Below are positions 37,300 through 46,898 of a DNA stretch of 64,000 bases, piece after piece. Position numbers and translations under genes: made by a program. Origin of the DNA: Bog-1198 sp963727045 (GTDB lineage Bacteria > Pseudomonadota > Gammaproteobacteria > Steroidobacterales > Steroidobacteraceae). The stretch is taken from contig CAVSES010000002.1 in NCBI GenBank assembly GCA_963727045.1, positions 1,054,001-1,118,000 of the forward strand. The letters run 5' to 3'. The stretch's first letter is position 1; every line of letters starts with the position of its first letter. The notes beneath the pieces were generated by a model, which worked only from the letters and a program-made list of their open reading frames with translations, did no database searches and was not told the origin of the DNA.

Positions 37300-38489
37300 A
37301 TGACGCGGCTCTGGGACAAGGGAACTGCGCTCGACGCACGCGTGCTCGCCTACACGGCGGGCGATGATCATGTGCTCGACAACCGCCTGGTGCGCTACGA
37401 CATCCAAGCATCCATCGCGCATGCGGAAATGCTCGGGGTGCAGGGGCTGCTGTCGGCGTCGGATCTTGCGGAGATTCGGCAGGCGCTGGCGGACATCGGC
37501 GAGACGCATGCACGCGGCGGCTGGCGTATCTCGCTCGATCAGGAGGACTGCCAGACGGCCATCGAGAATCTGCTCACGGCGCGCATCGGCGAGACGGGGG
37601 GCGTCTGCACGCCGGGCGCTCTCGCAATGATCAGGTGCTCGCCGCCTTGCGGCTGTATTTGCGTGACGCCGCCGAGGAATTGCGGCGCGGCGCCACCGCA
37701 GTAGCGGAAGCGCTCGACGCACTGGCGGCCCGGCAAGGAGCGCTGGCACTTCCGGGCTACACGCACATGCAGCAGGCGATGCCGAGCACCGTCGCATTGT
37801 GGGCGCAGGGCTTCGCCGCGGAAATACGCGATGATGCAGAGGGTCTCGGCCTCACCCAGCGGCGCATCGGCAAGAATCCGCTCGGGTCCGCTGCCGGGTA
37901 CGGCACTCCGAATCTCGATATCAGCCGCGAGGAAACCCGGCGGCGTCTGGAATTTGCCGTCACCCAGGAGCCGGTGACGGCCGTGCAGCTGTCGCGCGGC
38001 AAGGCCGAGGCGCAGCTCTTGTTCGAGATCACCCTGCTCGCGCAGGATGTGGGTCGTCTCGCCGCCGACCTCACGCTCTTCTACACGCAGGAGTTTGCCT
38101 TCGTGGCTCTGCCGGCGGCATTTACCACCGGCTCTTCGATCATGCCGCAAAAGCGCAATCCCGACGTCTTCGAACTCATGCGCGGACGCAGCTCGGTCGC
38201 GCAGGCGGCGCTCAACGAGGTGCTCGGCGTCACCCAAAAGCTGACCTCGGGCTATCATCGCGATTTGCAGCTCATCAAACAGCCGTTGTTCCGCGCGATC
38301 GATTCTTGCCTGCAAACGCTCGACATTCTGCCGAGCGCTCTTGACGGCGTCGCCTTTCGGCCGGAAAACATCCGTCTCGATCCCGGAATCGGCGCCGCCG
38401 CCGCAGCCAACGCGTTGGTGGCGGAGGAAGGCATCCCGTTTCGTGAGGCTTATCGACGCGTGGCCGCCGGGCTCAAGGATTCCGAATGA
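37300..38489 (+). pseudogene. argH: Argininosuccinate lyase, one single-base frameshift
   Basis: The two halves together cover a whole argininosuccinate lyase. The first frame (37300 to about 37600) runs to NLLTARIGETGG, and the sequence continues in another frame with RLHAGRSRNDQVLAALRL up to 38489. The C-terminal half has the signature GSSIMPQKRNPD. The break is at a run of six G (37596-37601); seven would restore the frame. The enzyme makes arginine and fumarate and is needed by an operon that is otherwise intact, so an assembly error is more likely than loss. The second half overlaps the thioesterase start by four bases. Confidence 0.88.
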
Positions 38490-38923
38490 CGATGTGGAAA
38501 AGCCTGAGGACCCTGGCGGAATTGAATTCGGCCCGCGCGGGAACTCTCACCGAACACATCGATATCGAATTCACGGAAATCGGTGATGACTTCATCCGGG
38601 CCACCATGCCGGTCGACGCCCGCACCTGGCAGCCCTACGGCCTGCTGCACGGCGGCGCTTCGGTGGCGTTGGCCGAAACGCTGGGAAGCACGGGCGCCAC
38701 GATGTGCGTCGATACCGAAAAATTTCAGTGCGTGGGGCAGGAAATTAATGCCAATCACGTGCGGGCCGCGCGCAGGGGTCTCGTCACGGGCACGGCCCGA
38801 CCGGTGCACTTGGGCGGCCGCAGCCACGTCTGGATCATCGATATCGTGAACGATGCGGGTAATCTGGTATGTACATCGCGGCTGACTATTGCGATCATCC
38901 GTCGCGGGTCCTTGGGCGCTTGA
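38486..38923 (+). CDS. Hotdog-fold thioesterase (PaaI/MenI-like)
   Basis: 145 residues, last gene coupled to the arg operon by an ATGA overlap. The hotdog helix and active-site stretch are YGLLHGGASVALAETLGS (about 52-69). It should hydrolyse an acyl-CoA. Its link with arginine synthesis is not obvious and may be positional only; if the pathway uses acyl-CoA donors, a thioesterase would be notable. Confidence 0.88.
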   Translation: MTMWKSLRTLAELNSARAGTLTEHIDIEFTEIGDDFIRATMPVDARTWQPYGLLHGGASVALAETLGSTGATMCVDTEKFQCVGQEINANHVRAARRGLVTGTARPVHLGGRSHVWIIDIVNDAGNLVCTSRLTIAIIRRGSLGA

Positions 38924-38955
38924 TCGCGCCATCCTTTGCAACTTTCACGAGGCGT

Positions 38956-39751
38956 ATGGTTCCTGCCATGAGACATAACGAAATCGGAATTGTGCGCAAG
39001 GCTATTTGTGCACTGATCTTGGCTGCGGCTGCGCCCTTGGCAGGCGCGCAAAATCCCCCGGCGGGCCCCGCCGCGCCTGCCCCGGCCGGCGAGCCGCCAC
39101 CCGCACCCTCCCCCGAACAGACGAGCTACCTGTTCGGCCTCACGTTCGGGGAACAGATGCACCGCGTCGGGATCAGCGAGCAAGTTTCCCTCGATGCCAT
39201 CTCGCGCGGCATCAAGGACGGCTTGGCGGGAAAAAAGAGCACTCCCGCAGACCAGCAGCAAGTCCAGATGTACGTGCGGTCCGTGATGGAGGCCGCCAGC
39301 GCGAAGAATCAAGCCGCGGCCAAGGAATTCTTGGAGAGGAATGCGAAAGAGAAAGGCGTGAAGACCACGCCCTCCGGTCTGCAGTACAAAATCATCGCCC
39401 CGGGCGACGCCAAAGCCGCGGCAATCAAGGCCACCGACGAAGTGACCGTCCAGTACCGCGGCAAGCTGATCGACGGCTCGGAATTCGACAGCACCTACTC
39501 GCGCGGCACGCCCGCCACGTTCACCGTGACCGGCGTGATCAAAGGCTGGCAGGAGGCGTTGGTGATGATGAAGCCGGGCGCCAAGTGGCAGTTGTTCGTG
39601 CCGCCCGATCTTGGCTATGGCGTCGAGCCCGAAACCCGGAATTCCCGCCGGCTCGCTCTTGATATTCGACGTGGAACTGGTGAGCGTCAAACCGAGCGCC
39701 GCGGCGGCGGCACCTCCGGCGCCGGCCACTCCGCCCCCGAAGGCAAAGTAG
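38956..39751 (+). pseudogene. FKBP-type peptidyl-prolyl isomerase, one single-base frameshift
   Basis: A secreted FkpA/Mip-like isomerase. Signal peptide (to AGA), then a Pro/Ala linker, an FKBP N-terminal dimerisation domain (about 50-135) and a catalytic FKBP domain with TVQYRGKLIDGSEFDSTY. Frame breaks after DLGYGVEPE near 39631-39637; the expected end PGIPAGSLLIFDVELVSVKP runs in another frame to a stop at 39749-39751. One extra base in the gaaaccc stretch explains it. ATG 38956 has GAGG just upstream; ATG 38968 is an alternative. Confidence 0.85.
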
Positions 39752-39812
39752 CTCGAACGGCGTGCGGTCGCCGCGCCCCACGAAGGGTTGCGGCGCGCCC
39801 CGCCGGGTTTCC

Positions 39813-41493
39813 TCAGCGCAGCTCGAGGGCGTTCGTGAGGTCGCCCATCGGCGGCGAGCCGTGTGCCGCCAGTCCGCGGTCTCGCGCCGCGACTCCCGGC
39901 AATACCTCCAGATCGAAACGGCGCGTGATCAGCCGTAGGATCGATTCCGTATCGTATTGCGTGTGATCAACGGTGCCGCGCTTCGCAAACGGCGAAATGA
40001 TCGATCGCGGGAATTCGCGCCCCGGGCCCCAGAAGATCCCCGCGCGGCGGCGCGACGTGATCCCATGCACCGCCAAATTCATCGTAGGTGATCACGATTA
40101 CCATGTGCGGCCACTGCGGGCTTGCGCGCAAAGTCGCGACCAGTTCGGCGATGTGCGCATCGCCCTCTGCGACCGATGCATAGCCGGCATGCTGATTGAG
40201 ATTGCCCTGCGGCTTGTAGAACGCGACAGGGGGCAGGCGGCCCGCGGCCGCATCGGCGATGAACGCGCTGTAATCCTGCAAATGCGCGGCGCGTTCCGCT
40301 GCATGAACTTTCGGATCAAACCGCTCGTAGTAGTTGAAGGGCTGATGGTGCGGCTGGAAATCAGGGCTCCCGCCCGCAATGTCGGGAGCATAAATCGCCT
40401 CGCGAGGTTTGAGCGGAGATTGCCTGCCGTCCGCGAGCGCGATGTCCCAGGAACCTGCATACCAAATCCATGGAATGTGCCTGGCATCGAGCGCGTCGCC
40501 GATCGTTGCCTGATTCTGAGGCGGCAGCGTGGTGGGATTGCCTGGATCGGCATACAAGGCCTCGGCACCGCCGGCGGCCGGCTTGCCGCCACTCGGTTGA
40601 TAGGCGGGCTGCATGGTGTTCACGGCGTGGAACTTGCCGTCGCCGAAATAGTTGGCCGGCGCAATGTTGCCGTTTCTGGCGAACTTCGGCGGTCCGTCCA
40701 ATGCCGAGCGCGGTGCGTCCGCCGCCGGCTTCAGCCGCGGCAGGTAATGCCCCTGCGCGTCTTGATCGAGGATCGCAATCGACGGCTTGGCCGCCGCCGT
40801 ATCTGCGTTCGGATACTCCGGCGCGCAGGCGCAAATCAGGTACTGGTGGTTCAGGAAGGAGCCGCCGAAGGCGCCCTGGAAGAAATTATCGGCAAGCACG
40901 AACTCCTTCGCCAGGGAAAACAGCGCGGATCGGCTGTAGTCGTAGTGACCCATCGCGAGACCGCCGGCGTCGGACCAAGCGGCATAGCCGTCATTCCTGC
41001 CGCCGTCGATCTGCATCTGGTGCTCGAAGAAGCGATGAACCAGGTCGCGCGTCACGGTTGATGTCGACAAAGTGGCGCCGGATTGCGCCGTGAAGGCATG
41101 CTCGATCGAGAACGGCGCGTTCGGCAACCCGGCGCTTTGGGCTTCGGTCACCACCGGTTTGATGCCTGCGGCCGTGACGCCACCCCACGTCGGCGGCAGG
41201 ATCGCAAGCACGGACCCGTCACGGTCGATCTGCGGATGGTAAGCCGCCAGGGGCCGGCCGTCTCGATCCACGACCTCGCCGAGACCGCGCGCCTCCGGAA
41301 AATTGCCGTACAAATTGTCGAACGCGCGATTTTCGGCGTAGATGATCACGATGGTGCCGACTTTCGAGCGCAGCGCCTGGGTCGTCGCGTCGGTGCCGCT
41401 CGTGTTCGAGATAATTTGTTCGGACGCACACCCGCCAAGACAGACGGCGAAACCGAACGCGAATGCTGTGCGAAGTCGGGTCGTATGTTTCAT
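39813..41493 (-). pseudogene. Acid phosphatase / phospholipase C-family lipoprotein, one single-base frameshift
   Basis: Phosphoesterase family (PF04185, AcpA-like). Lipoprotein signal with Cys22 (LGGC). Catalytic-region motif ENRAFDNLYGNF near residue 50 and VIVITYDEFGGAWDHVAPP near 475. The main frame runs to 39967 with an abnormal tail after GARIPAI. The family's true ending ISPFAKRGTVDHTQYDTESI continues in another frame to 39813. One extra G near 40000-40006 accounts for it. Confidence 0.85.
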
Positions 41494-41574
41494 CCGCGCG
41501 AGTATAGTGGCCCGCGCCATGCGGCGCGACCGCGTGCGGGCGTCAACTTCGTCCGATGCGAAAGCGTCTGATCG

Positions 41575-42195
41575 CTAGAACGTCCATGTGGCGCCGACGG
41601 TGAGAGCATCCGGATCGCCGAATTGCGAGCTGATCCTCTCATACTCGGCCCGGAATGAAACACCCCAAAATTTCGACTGCAAGCCCACGCCGTAGGCGAA
41701 CTTGTTGTCGGTTTGGTTCTGGCGGAAAACGAGAGGAGGACAATTCGGTGTGTTTGCAGGACAGGTCACCGGCACAACATTGGTGACGTCGGTTTGCAGC
41801 CGTGCCACCCCGGCCTTGCCGTAGACATCGAAGAACGGGACGGGCAGCGGCAGATAGCCGACGCCAAACAGCGCCGTCGCGCGCGGGTGGGAATCGAATC
41901 CGTAATAATTGTAGCTTCGATAACCGTAATGGCTTCCCGGCTGGCCGAAATCGATGTATTCGAGTTCGGCGCCCACGATGGAAATCGGCCGCACGCCGGC
42001 CATGACCTTCCACGCCGTCTGGTGATCGTTGTAGTAGCCGGGAAGCCCGTAGGCAGCATCGTCGCTTCTGACCGTCGAATAGCCTGCGCCGGCGCCCACA
42101 TAGAATCCGGCCGGATTGTCCGCCAGGGCGGGCGTCGTCGCCCCGCATGCCGCAATGGCGAGAACCGCGAGCAGGGCTCCTGTTGTCCGCTTCAT
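41575..42195 (-). CDS. Outer-membrane beta-barrel protein, OmpA/OmpW-like small porin
   Basis: 206 residues. Signal peptide ends TPALA. The mature part opens AGFYVGAGAGYSTVRSDD and ends GATWTF with C-terminal Phe, typical of eight-stranded barrels. A disulfide is possible in an extracellular loop (CPANTPNC). ATG 42195 is chosen because GGAG lies nine bases before it. Function unknown. Confidence 0.82.
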   Translation of the reverse strand: MKRTTGALLAVLAIAACGATTPALADNPAGFYVGAGAGYSTVRSDDAAYGLPGYYNDHQTAWKVMAGVRPISIVGAELEYIDFGQPGSHYGYRSYNYYGFDSHPRATALFGVGYLPLPVPFFDVYGKAGVARLQTDVTNVVPVTCPANTPNCPPLVFRQNQTDNKFAYGVGLQSKFWGVSFRAEYERISSQFGDPDALTVGATWTF

Positions 42196-42290
42196 CAAGG
42201 TCTCCATGGTGGGTGCCGTAGATGGGACCGAAGGGTGTCTGCATAAGTTCCGGTCAATCGGTGGCGCTGCGGCGGCGGTATACTGCGGCC

Positions 42291-42494
42291 ATGAAAAATA
42301 GGCATCTGTGGGGCGCCATCTTGATTGCCGCCCTGATCGGTGGGTGCGGCCAAAAAGGGCCGCTCGTGCTCCCCGATGCGCCGAAGCACAAGAAGGTGGC
42401 GCCGAGCCCGCGCGCGCCGGCCGCAACGCCCTCCGCGAGCGCTCCGGACAGCCCCGCGGGAACTCCGGACAGCCCGTCGGGCGCGGGGAAATAG
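42291..42494 (+). CDS. lptM: LPS translocon maturation chaperone-type small lipoprotein
   Basis: 67 residues (formerly YifL). Lipobox LIGGC with Cys19, then the diagnostic CGQKGPLVLP. LptM helps correct disulfide formation in LptD. The rest is a Pro/Ser/Ala-rich tail. In many gammaproteobacteria it lies before lysA or dapF; here it precedes polA by 23 bp. Confidence 0.85.
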   Translation: MKNRHLWGAILIAALIGGCGQKGPLVLPDAPKHKKVAPSPRAPAATPSASAPDSPAGTPDSPSGAGK

Positions 42495-42517
42495 CCCTGA
42501 GCGGGCCGGCTGATTCC

Positions 42518-45289
42518 ATGACTGCGCGCAAGCTCATTTTGGTCGATGGCTCGGGCTATCTATACCGGGCATTCCATGCTCTGCCGCCGCTCAGCAATTC
42601 CAGGGGCGAACCGACCGGGGCCGTGTTGGGCGTGCTCAATATGCTCAACAAGATGATCAAGGAAGAGTCGCCGGATCGCATCGCGGTGGTGTTCGATGCG
42701 CCCGGCCGCACGTTCCGCGACGATTTGTTCGAACAGTACAAGGCCCATCGCGTACCCATGCCCGATGACCTGCGATCGCAGGTCGAGCCCTTGTATGAGA
42801 CCGTCGCCGCCATGGGACTGCCGCTGCTGCGCGTACCCGGCGTCGAAGCGGACGATGTGATCGGCACGCTGGCGAAACAGGGCGCGGCGTCGGGTTACGA
42901 CGTGCTGATCTCGACCGGCGACAAGGACATGGCCCAATTGGTCGGCCCGAATATCGGATTGATCAACACCATGAGCAACACCCGCCTCGACCGCGCCGGC
43001 GTCAAGGCGAAATTCGACGTGTTTCCGGAGCAGATCGTCGATTATCTCGCGCTGGTCGGCGACAGTTCGGACAACATTCCGGGCATCACCGGCGTGGGCC
43101 CCAAAACCGCGGCGAAGTGGCTCAATCAATACCAGACTCTCGATGGTCTCATCGCACACGCCGCCGACATCGGCGGCAAGGTGGGCGAGAATTTGCGCAG
43201 CGAGCTCGCGATGCTCGAGCTGTCGCGCAAACTCGCCACCATCGACACGGCGCTCAAGCTCGACGTTCGCGCCGACGAGCTCATTCCCGGGGCCCCCGAC
43301 CACGCGCGACTGCGAGAGCTGTACACGCGGCTTGAATTGCGCGCATTGCTCAGGTCGTTGGGAGCGGTGTTGGAACCACCCCCGTCGGCGGTTGCGGCGG
43401 TGGTCGAGTTCACGGAAGTGTCTTCCGGTGCCCCGGACACCCACACCGTGGCGGCCGTCGTGGTCGAAACTCCCGCCGCCGCGCGCGAATATCACAAGGT
43501 CGTCTCGCAGGAGGCACTCGATGCGTGGCTCGAAAAGCTCGCCGCCGCGCCGCTGATATCGTTCGACACCGAAACCGACAGTCTTGACTACATGCAGGCG
43601 CGCATCGTGGGCCTCTCGTTTGCGATCACGCCCGGGCAGGCGGCTTACGTGCCGCTCGGTCATGATTATGCGGGCGCGCCCCATCAGCTTGACCGCGAGA
43701 AGGTGCTCGCGGCATTCAAACCGCTGCTCGAAGACTCCTCGCGCCCAAAACTCGGCCACCACCTCAAGTACGACATGCACGTGCTCGCCAACTATGGCAT
43801 CGCGCTCGCGGGACAGCGCTTCGATTCCATGCTCGAATCGTACGTGCTCAACAGCGTTGCGACGCGCCATGACATGGACTCGACGGCGCGAAAATATCTC
43901 GGAATCACCACCATTCTTTACGAAGATGTCGCGGGAAAGGGTGCGAAGCAGATCACGTTCAACCAGGTCGACGTGGACCGGGCCGCCGAATATTCCGCCG
44001 AGGATGCGGACGTCACTCTTCGTCTGCATCTGGCTCTTTGGCCGCAGCTCGAAGCGCAGCCCACGTTGAAATCCGTCTACGAAACCATTGAACAACCGCT
44101 CGTGCCGGTGCTTTTCCGCATGGAACGCACCGGTGTCCTGGTGGATCGTGAACTCTTGAGGACGCAAAGCTCGGAGCTGGCGGCGCGGATGCTGGAGCTG
44201 CAGACGCAGGCCCACGTCGAAGCCGGCGGCGCATTCAACGTGGATTCGCCGAAGCAGCTGCAGGAAATCCTGTTCGGCAAGCTTGGCATTCCCGTGATTC
44301 GCAAGACGCCGACCGGCCAGCCTTCGACGGCGGAAGATGTGCTTGAAGAGCTCGCGGCGGCGTACCCTCTGCCCAAATTGATCTTGGAATATCGCGAGCT
44401 CGCCAAGCTCAAATCCACGTACACGGACAACCTCCCCAGGCAGATCGATCCGGCGTCCGGGCGCATTCATACCTCGTATCATCAAGCCGTCGCCGCGACC
44501 GGAAGACTCTCCTCGACGGATCCGAATCTGCAAAATATTCCCATCCGCACGAAGGAGGGACGGAGGATCCGGCAGGCCTTCATAGCGCCGCCCGGCCACT
44601 CGTTGGTGGCCGCCGACTATTCGCAAATCGAATTGCGCATCATGGCGCATCTGTCTGCGGATGCGAGCCTGCTGCTGGCGTTCGCCGAGGATCGCGACGT
44701 TCATCAGGCAACCGCTGCCGAAGTATTCAGCACGCCCTTGGGCGAGGTCACCGCCGATCAGCGGCGATCCGCCAAGGCGATCAATTTCGGCCTGATGTAC
44801 GGGATGTCGGCATTCGGGCTGGCCCGTCAGCTCGGGATCGGCCGGGGCGACGCGCAAAAGTACATGGACCTTTATTTTGAGCGATATCCCGGCGTGAAGC
44901 GCTACATGGAAGAGACCCGCCGCCAAGCCCGCGAGACTGGGTTCGTGGAAACGGTGTTCGGACGACGTCTGTATCTGCCGGACATCCAATCGCGCAATCA
45001 GGCTTTGCGCCAGTATGCGGAACGCAGCGCCATCAATGCGCCCATGCAAGGCACCGCGGCCGACATCATCAAGCGCGCCATGATCGAGGTGGACGCCTGG
45101 TTGCAGAGTTCGCGATTGCCCGCTCGACTCATCATGCAAGTGCACGACGAGCTGGTGCTCGAGGTGGCGGACGATGCCGTTGAGGCCATTGTGGGTCCGC
45201 TGCGTGAACACATGGGGCAGGCCGCAAAACTGGCCGTATCGCTCAAGGTCGACGTCGGCATCGGCCGCAATTGGGACGAAGCGCACTGA
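42518..45289 (+). CDS. polA: DNA polymerase I
   Basis: 923 residues. The 5'-3' exonuclease domain (1-300) has LVDGSGYLYRAFHALPPL and the helix-hairpin-helix region DNIPGITGVGPKTAAKW. The 3'-5' exonuclease motif is FDTETDSLD (about 350). The polymerase domain has DYSQIELRIMAHL (motif A), RRSAKAINFGLMYG (motif B) and VHDELVLEV (motif C). Start ATG 42518 is the first in the domain. Confidence 0.97.
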   Translation: MTARKLILVDGSGYLYRAFHALPPLSNSRGEPTGAVLGVLNMLNKMIKEESPDRIAVVFDAPGRTFRDDLFEQYKAHRVPMPDDLRSQVEPLYETVAAMGLPLLRVPGVEADDVIGTLAKQGAASGYDVLISTGDKDMAQLVGPNIGLINTMSNTRLDRAGVKAKFDVFPEQIVDYLALVGDSSDNIPGITGVGPKTAAKWLNQYQTLDGLIAHAADIGGKVGENLRSELAMLELSRKLATIDTALKLDVRADELIPGAPDHARLRELYTRLELRALLRSLGAVLEPPPSAVAAVVEFTEVSSGAPDTHTVAAVVVETPAAAREYHKVVSQEALDAWLEKLAAAPLISFDTETDSLDYMQARIVGLSFAITPGQAAYVPLGHDYAGAPHQLDREKVLAAFKPLLEDSSRPKLGHHLKYDMHVLANYGIALAGQRFDSMLESYVLNSVATRHDMDSTARKYLGITTILYEDVAGKGAKQITFNQVDVDRAAEYSAEDADVTLRLHLALWPQLEAQPTLKSVYETIEQPLVPVLFRMERTGVLVDRELLRTQSSELAARMLELQTQAHVEAGGAFNVDSPKQLQEILFGKLGIPVIRKTPTGQPSTAEDVLEELAAAYPLPKLILEYRELAKLKSTYTDNLPRQIDPASGRIHTSYHQAVAATGRLSSTDPNLQNIPIRTKEGRRIRQAFIAPPGHSLVAADYSQIELRIMAHLSADASLLLAFAEDRDVHQATAAEVFSTPLGEVTADQRRSAKAINFGLMYGMSAFGLARQLGIGRGDAQKYMDLYFERYPGVKRYMEETRRQARETGFVETVFGRRLYLPDIQSRNQALRQYAERSAINAPMQGTAADIIKRAMIEVDAWLQSSRLPARLIMQVHDELVLEVADDAVEAIVGPLREHMGQAAKLAVSLKVDVGIGRNWDEAH

Positions 45290-45463
45290 TCGCCGCAGTG
45301 CGGCGTGCTCAAACCTGTTGCCATCCAGCGACGCCCGACGTCCACAGCGCAGCGCACCAAGCATAAACACATGCACGTCGCCAGCATTTGGGGCAGAATT
45401 CGGTCAGAAATGCTCGGATTTTCAAGGCGCGGGCGCCCGGAAAAAATTGCATCGATGGGGCTG

Positions 45464-45490
45464 GAACTTTTGGGAGGGGGCCCCATCTAA
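45464..45490 (+). promoter_or_regulatory. SigmaE-like (ECF) promoter of the polA-engB small RNA
   Basis: GAACTT (45464-45469), a 16-bp spacer and TCTAA (45486-45490) match the RpoE/AlgU consensus GAACTT-N16-TCtgA closely. Start of transcription is expected around 45496-45498, 207 bp past the polA stop. Confidence 0.65.
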
Positions 45491-45496
45491 CCTAAT

Positions 45497-45613
45497 GAGC
45501 GTGAAAGACGCTCCCCGCTCTTCTCCCTGAGCGGGAATGACCCGGTTTGTCATCCCCATGCCGGGTTGGTCTGCCTCGGTGGCTGCTCTAAGTAACCACC
45601 GGGGCTTTTTTTT
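45497..45613 (+). ncRNA. Predicted small RNA in the spf/ErsA/sX13 locus between polA and engB
   Basis: About 117 nt from the promoter to a terminator. Four stem-loops can be drawn. Hairpin 1 pairs 45497-45502 with 45508-45513. Hairpin 2 pairs 45514-45520 with 45529-45535 around the loop TTCTCCCT. Hairpin 3 pairs 45540-45545 with 45561-45566 around a loop containing CATCCCCATG. Hairpin 4 is the terminator. C-rich loops facing G-rich ribosome sites are typical of sX13 of Xanthomonas, and the location after polA is shared with Spot 42 (spf), ErsA and, as I recall, sX13. No open reading frame of note is contained. Confidence 0.7.
45574..45613 (+). terminator. Rho-independent terminator of the small RNA
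   Basis: Nine-base arms CCTCGGTGG (45574-45582) and CCACCGGGG (45596-45604) with one T-G mismatch, followed by C and eight T (45606-45613). Reads on plus only; its second arm overlaps the last codons of engB on the opposite strand. Confidence 0.85.
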
Positions 45614-46202
45614 GCGTCCCGGCCAACCAGCCGTCCATGACCTGGCGAGCTTCTTCGATTCCCTGCTTTGCGTGCGCCGAAAACAGCTGCGCGGTCACCG
45701 AGGTATCGGAGCATGCCGCCTTGGTTTCGCGCAATACGCTCTGCGCGTCGCGCCGATTCAGCTTGTCGGTCTTGGTGAGCAGCACATGGGCAAGTCGATC
45801 CCGGGCAAGAACCCATTCGAGCATTCCTGCATCCTGGGCACCCAAGCCTCTGCGGCTGTCGACGATCAGGATCAGCCCAACCAGCGACTCCCGAACATTG
45901 AAGTAATGCTGCATCAGCTGCAGCCAATGCAGCCGCACTCTTTCCGGAACTTTGGCGAAGCCATACCCGGGCAGGTCCACGAGGCGTCGTTCGGGCTCCA
46001 CTTCGAAGAAATTGATCAGTTGCGTGCGTCCGGGTGTCCGGCTCACCCGCGCGAGTCCCGGGCGCTGCGTGATGGCGTTTATGGCGGTCGATTTGCCGGA
46101 ATTCGAGCGTCCCGCGAAGGCGATCTCACTTCCCACGTCCGGGGCGAGCTGATGTGCCTCGGCTGCGCTGGTGAGGAATTTCAAATTCGGGTAGATCGAC
46201 AT
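45588..46202 (-). CDS. engB: Ribosome biogenesis GTPase YihA/EngB
   Basis: 204 residues, essential GTPase for large-subunit assembly. G1 GRSNSGKST, G3 DLPGYGFAK and G4 TKTD are present. ATG 46202 has GGTGG ahead of it (GTG 46208 is an alternative). Convergent with the polA-side small RNA, whose terminator overlaps its stop. Confidence 0.95.
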   Translation of the reverse strand: MSIYPNLKFLTSAAEAHQLAPDVGSEIAFAGRSNSGKSTAINAITQRPGLARVSRTPGRTQLINFFEVEPERRLVDLPGYGFAKVPERVRLHWLQLMQHYFNVRESLVGLILIVDSRRGLGAQDAGMLEWVLARDRLAHVLLTKTDKLNRRDAQSVLRETKAACSDTSVTAQLFSAHAKQGIEEARQVMDGWLAGTQKKAPVVT

Positions 46203-46286
46203 GGCCACCGCTAGAACGCAAATTATTGACTCTAGTGTACAATTTAGAGTCCCGCAGCTTTATACAGAATGGGGTAACAGGCGATC

Positions 46287-46896
46287 ATGAAGCGGCTTTG
46301 GATTCTCACAGCAACAATATCAGGCGCGATCGTCGGCAATTCGGCCCTACCGGCAGCCAGCGTCGAGGCCGGTGCGGCCAAGGCCATCGTCTGCCAGGCC
46401 TGCCACGGGGCGAACGGCAATAGCTCCAACCCTGAATGGCCGAGCCTCGCGGGCATCGGCGCGGACTACATTGCGGATCAATTGAAGAATTTCAAAGAAG
46501 GCAAGCGCAACAACCCGGTGATGATGCCGAACGCTGCCGCCCTGAGCGCCGATGACATGGCCAATTTGGGGGCGTATTTCGACAGCTTGACCAATACCGG
46601 GTTGGAGGCCGACCCCTCCTACTGGAAAGCCGGTCAGAAGCTGTACCAGGGCGGCGACCAAGCACGCTCTATCCCGGCATGCATGGCCTGCCATGGTCCG
46701 ACGGGCCGTGGAAACGAGCCTGCGAAATTTCCTGCGCTGCGCGGCCAACAATCTGTGTATCGTCATCAAACAGCTGAATGACTATGCATCGGGTGCGCGA
46801 GCGACCGGGCCGAACGGCATCATGCAGATCATTGCAAAACGCCTGTCGCCAGACGACATCCGCAATGTGGCCTCGTACGTCCAAGGCCTGCGCTGA
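46287..46896 (+). pseudogene. Cytochrome c4, one single-base frameshift
   Basis: A periplasmic dihaem cytochrome c. Signal peptide to about residue 24, haem sites CQAC-H (CQACHGANGN) and CMAC-H (CMACHGPTGRG), about 100 residues apart as expected. The frame ends early after GQQSVYRHQTAE, whereas the true end (VIKQLNDYASGARATGPNGI to ASYVQGLR) runs in another frame to 46896. One extra C near 46760 restores the sequence when removed. The dsbA gene follows two bases later. Confidence 0.88.
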
Positions 46897-46898
46897 TC

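Noticed and set aside
42560..45376. Very long minus-strand open frame opposite polA
   Set aside because: Same reason; polA motifs on the plus strand are complete.
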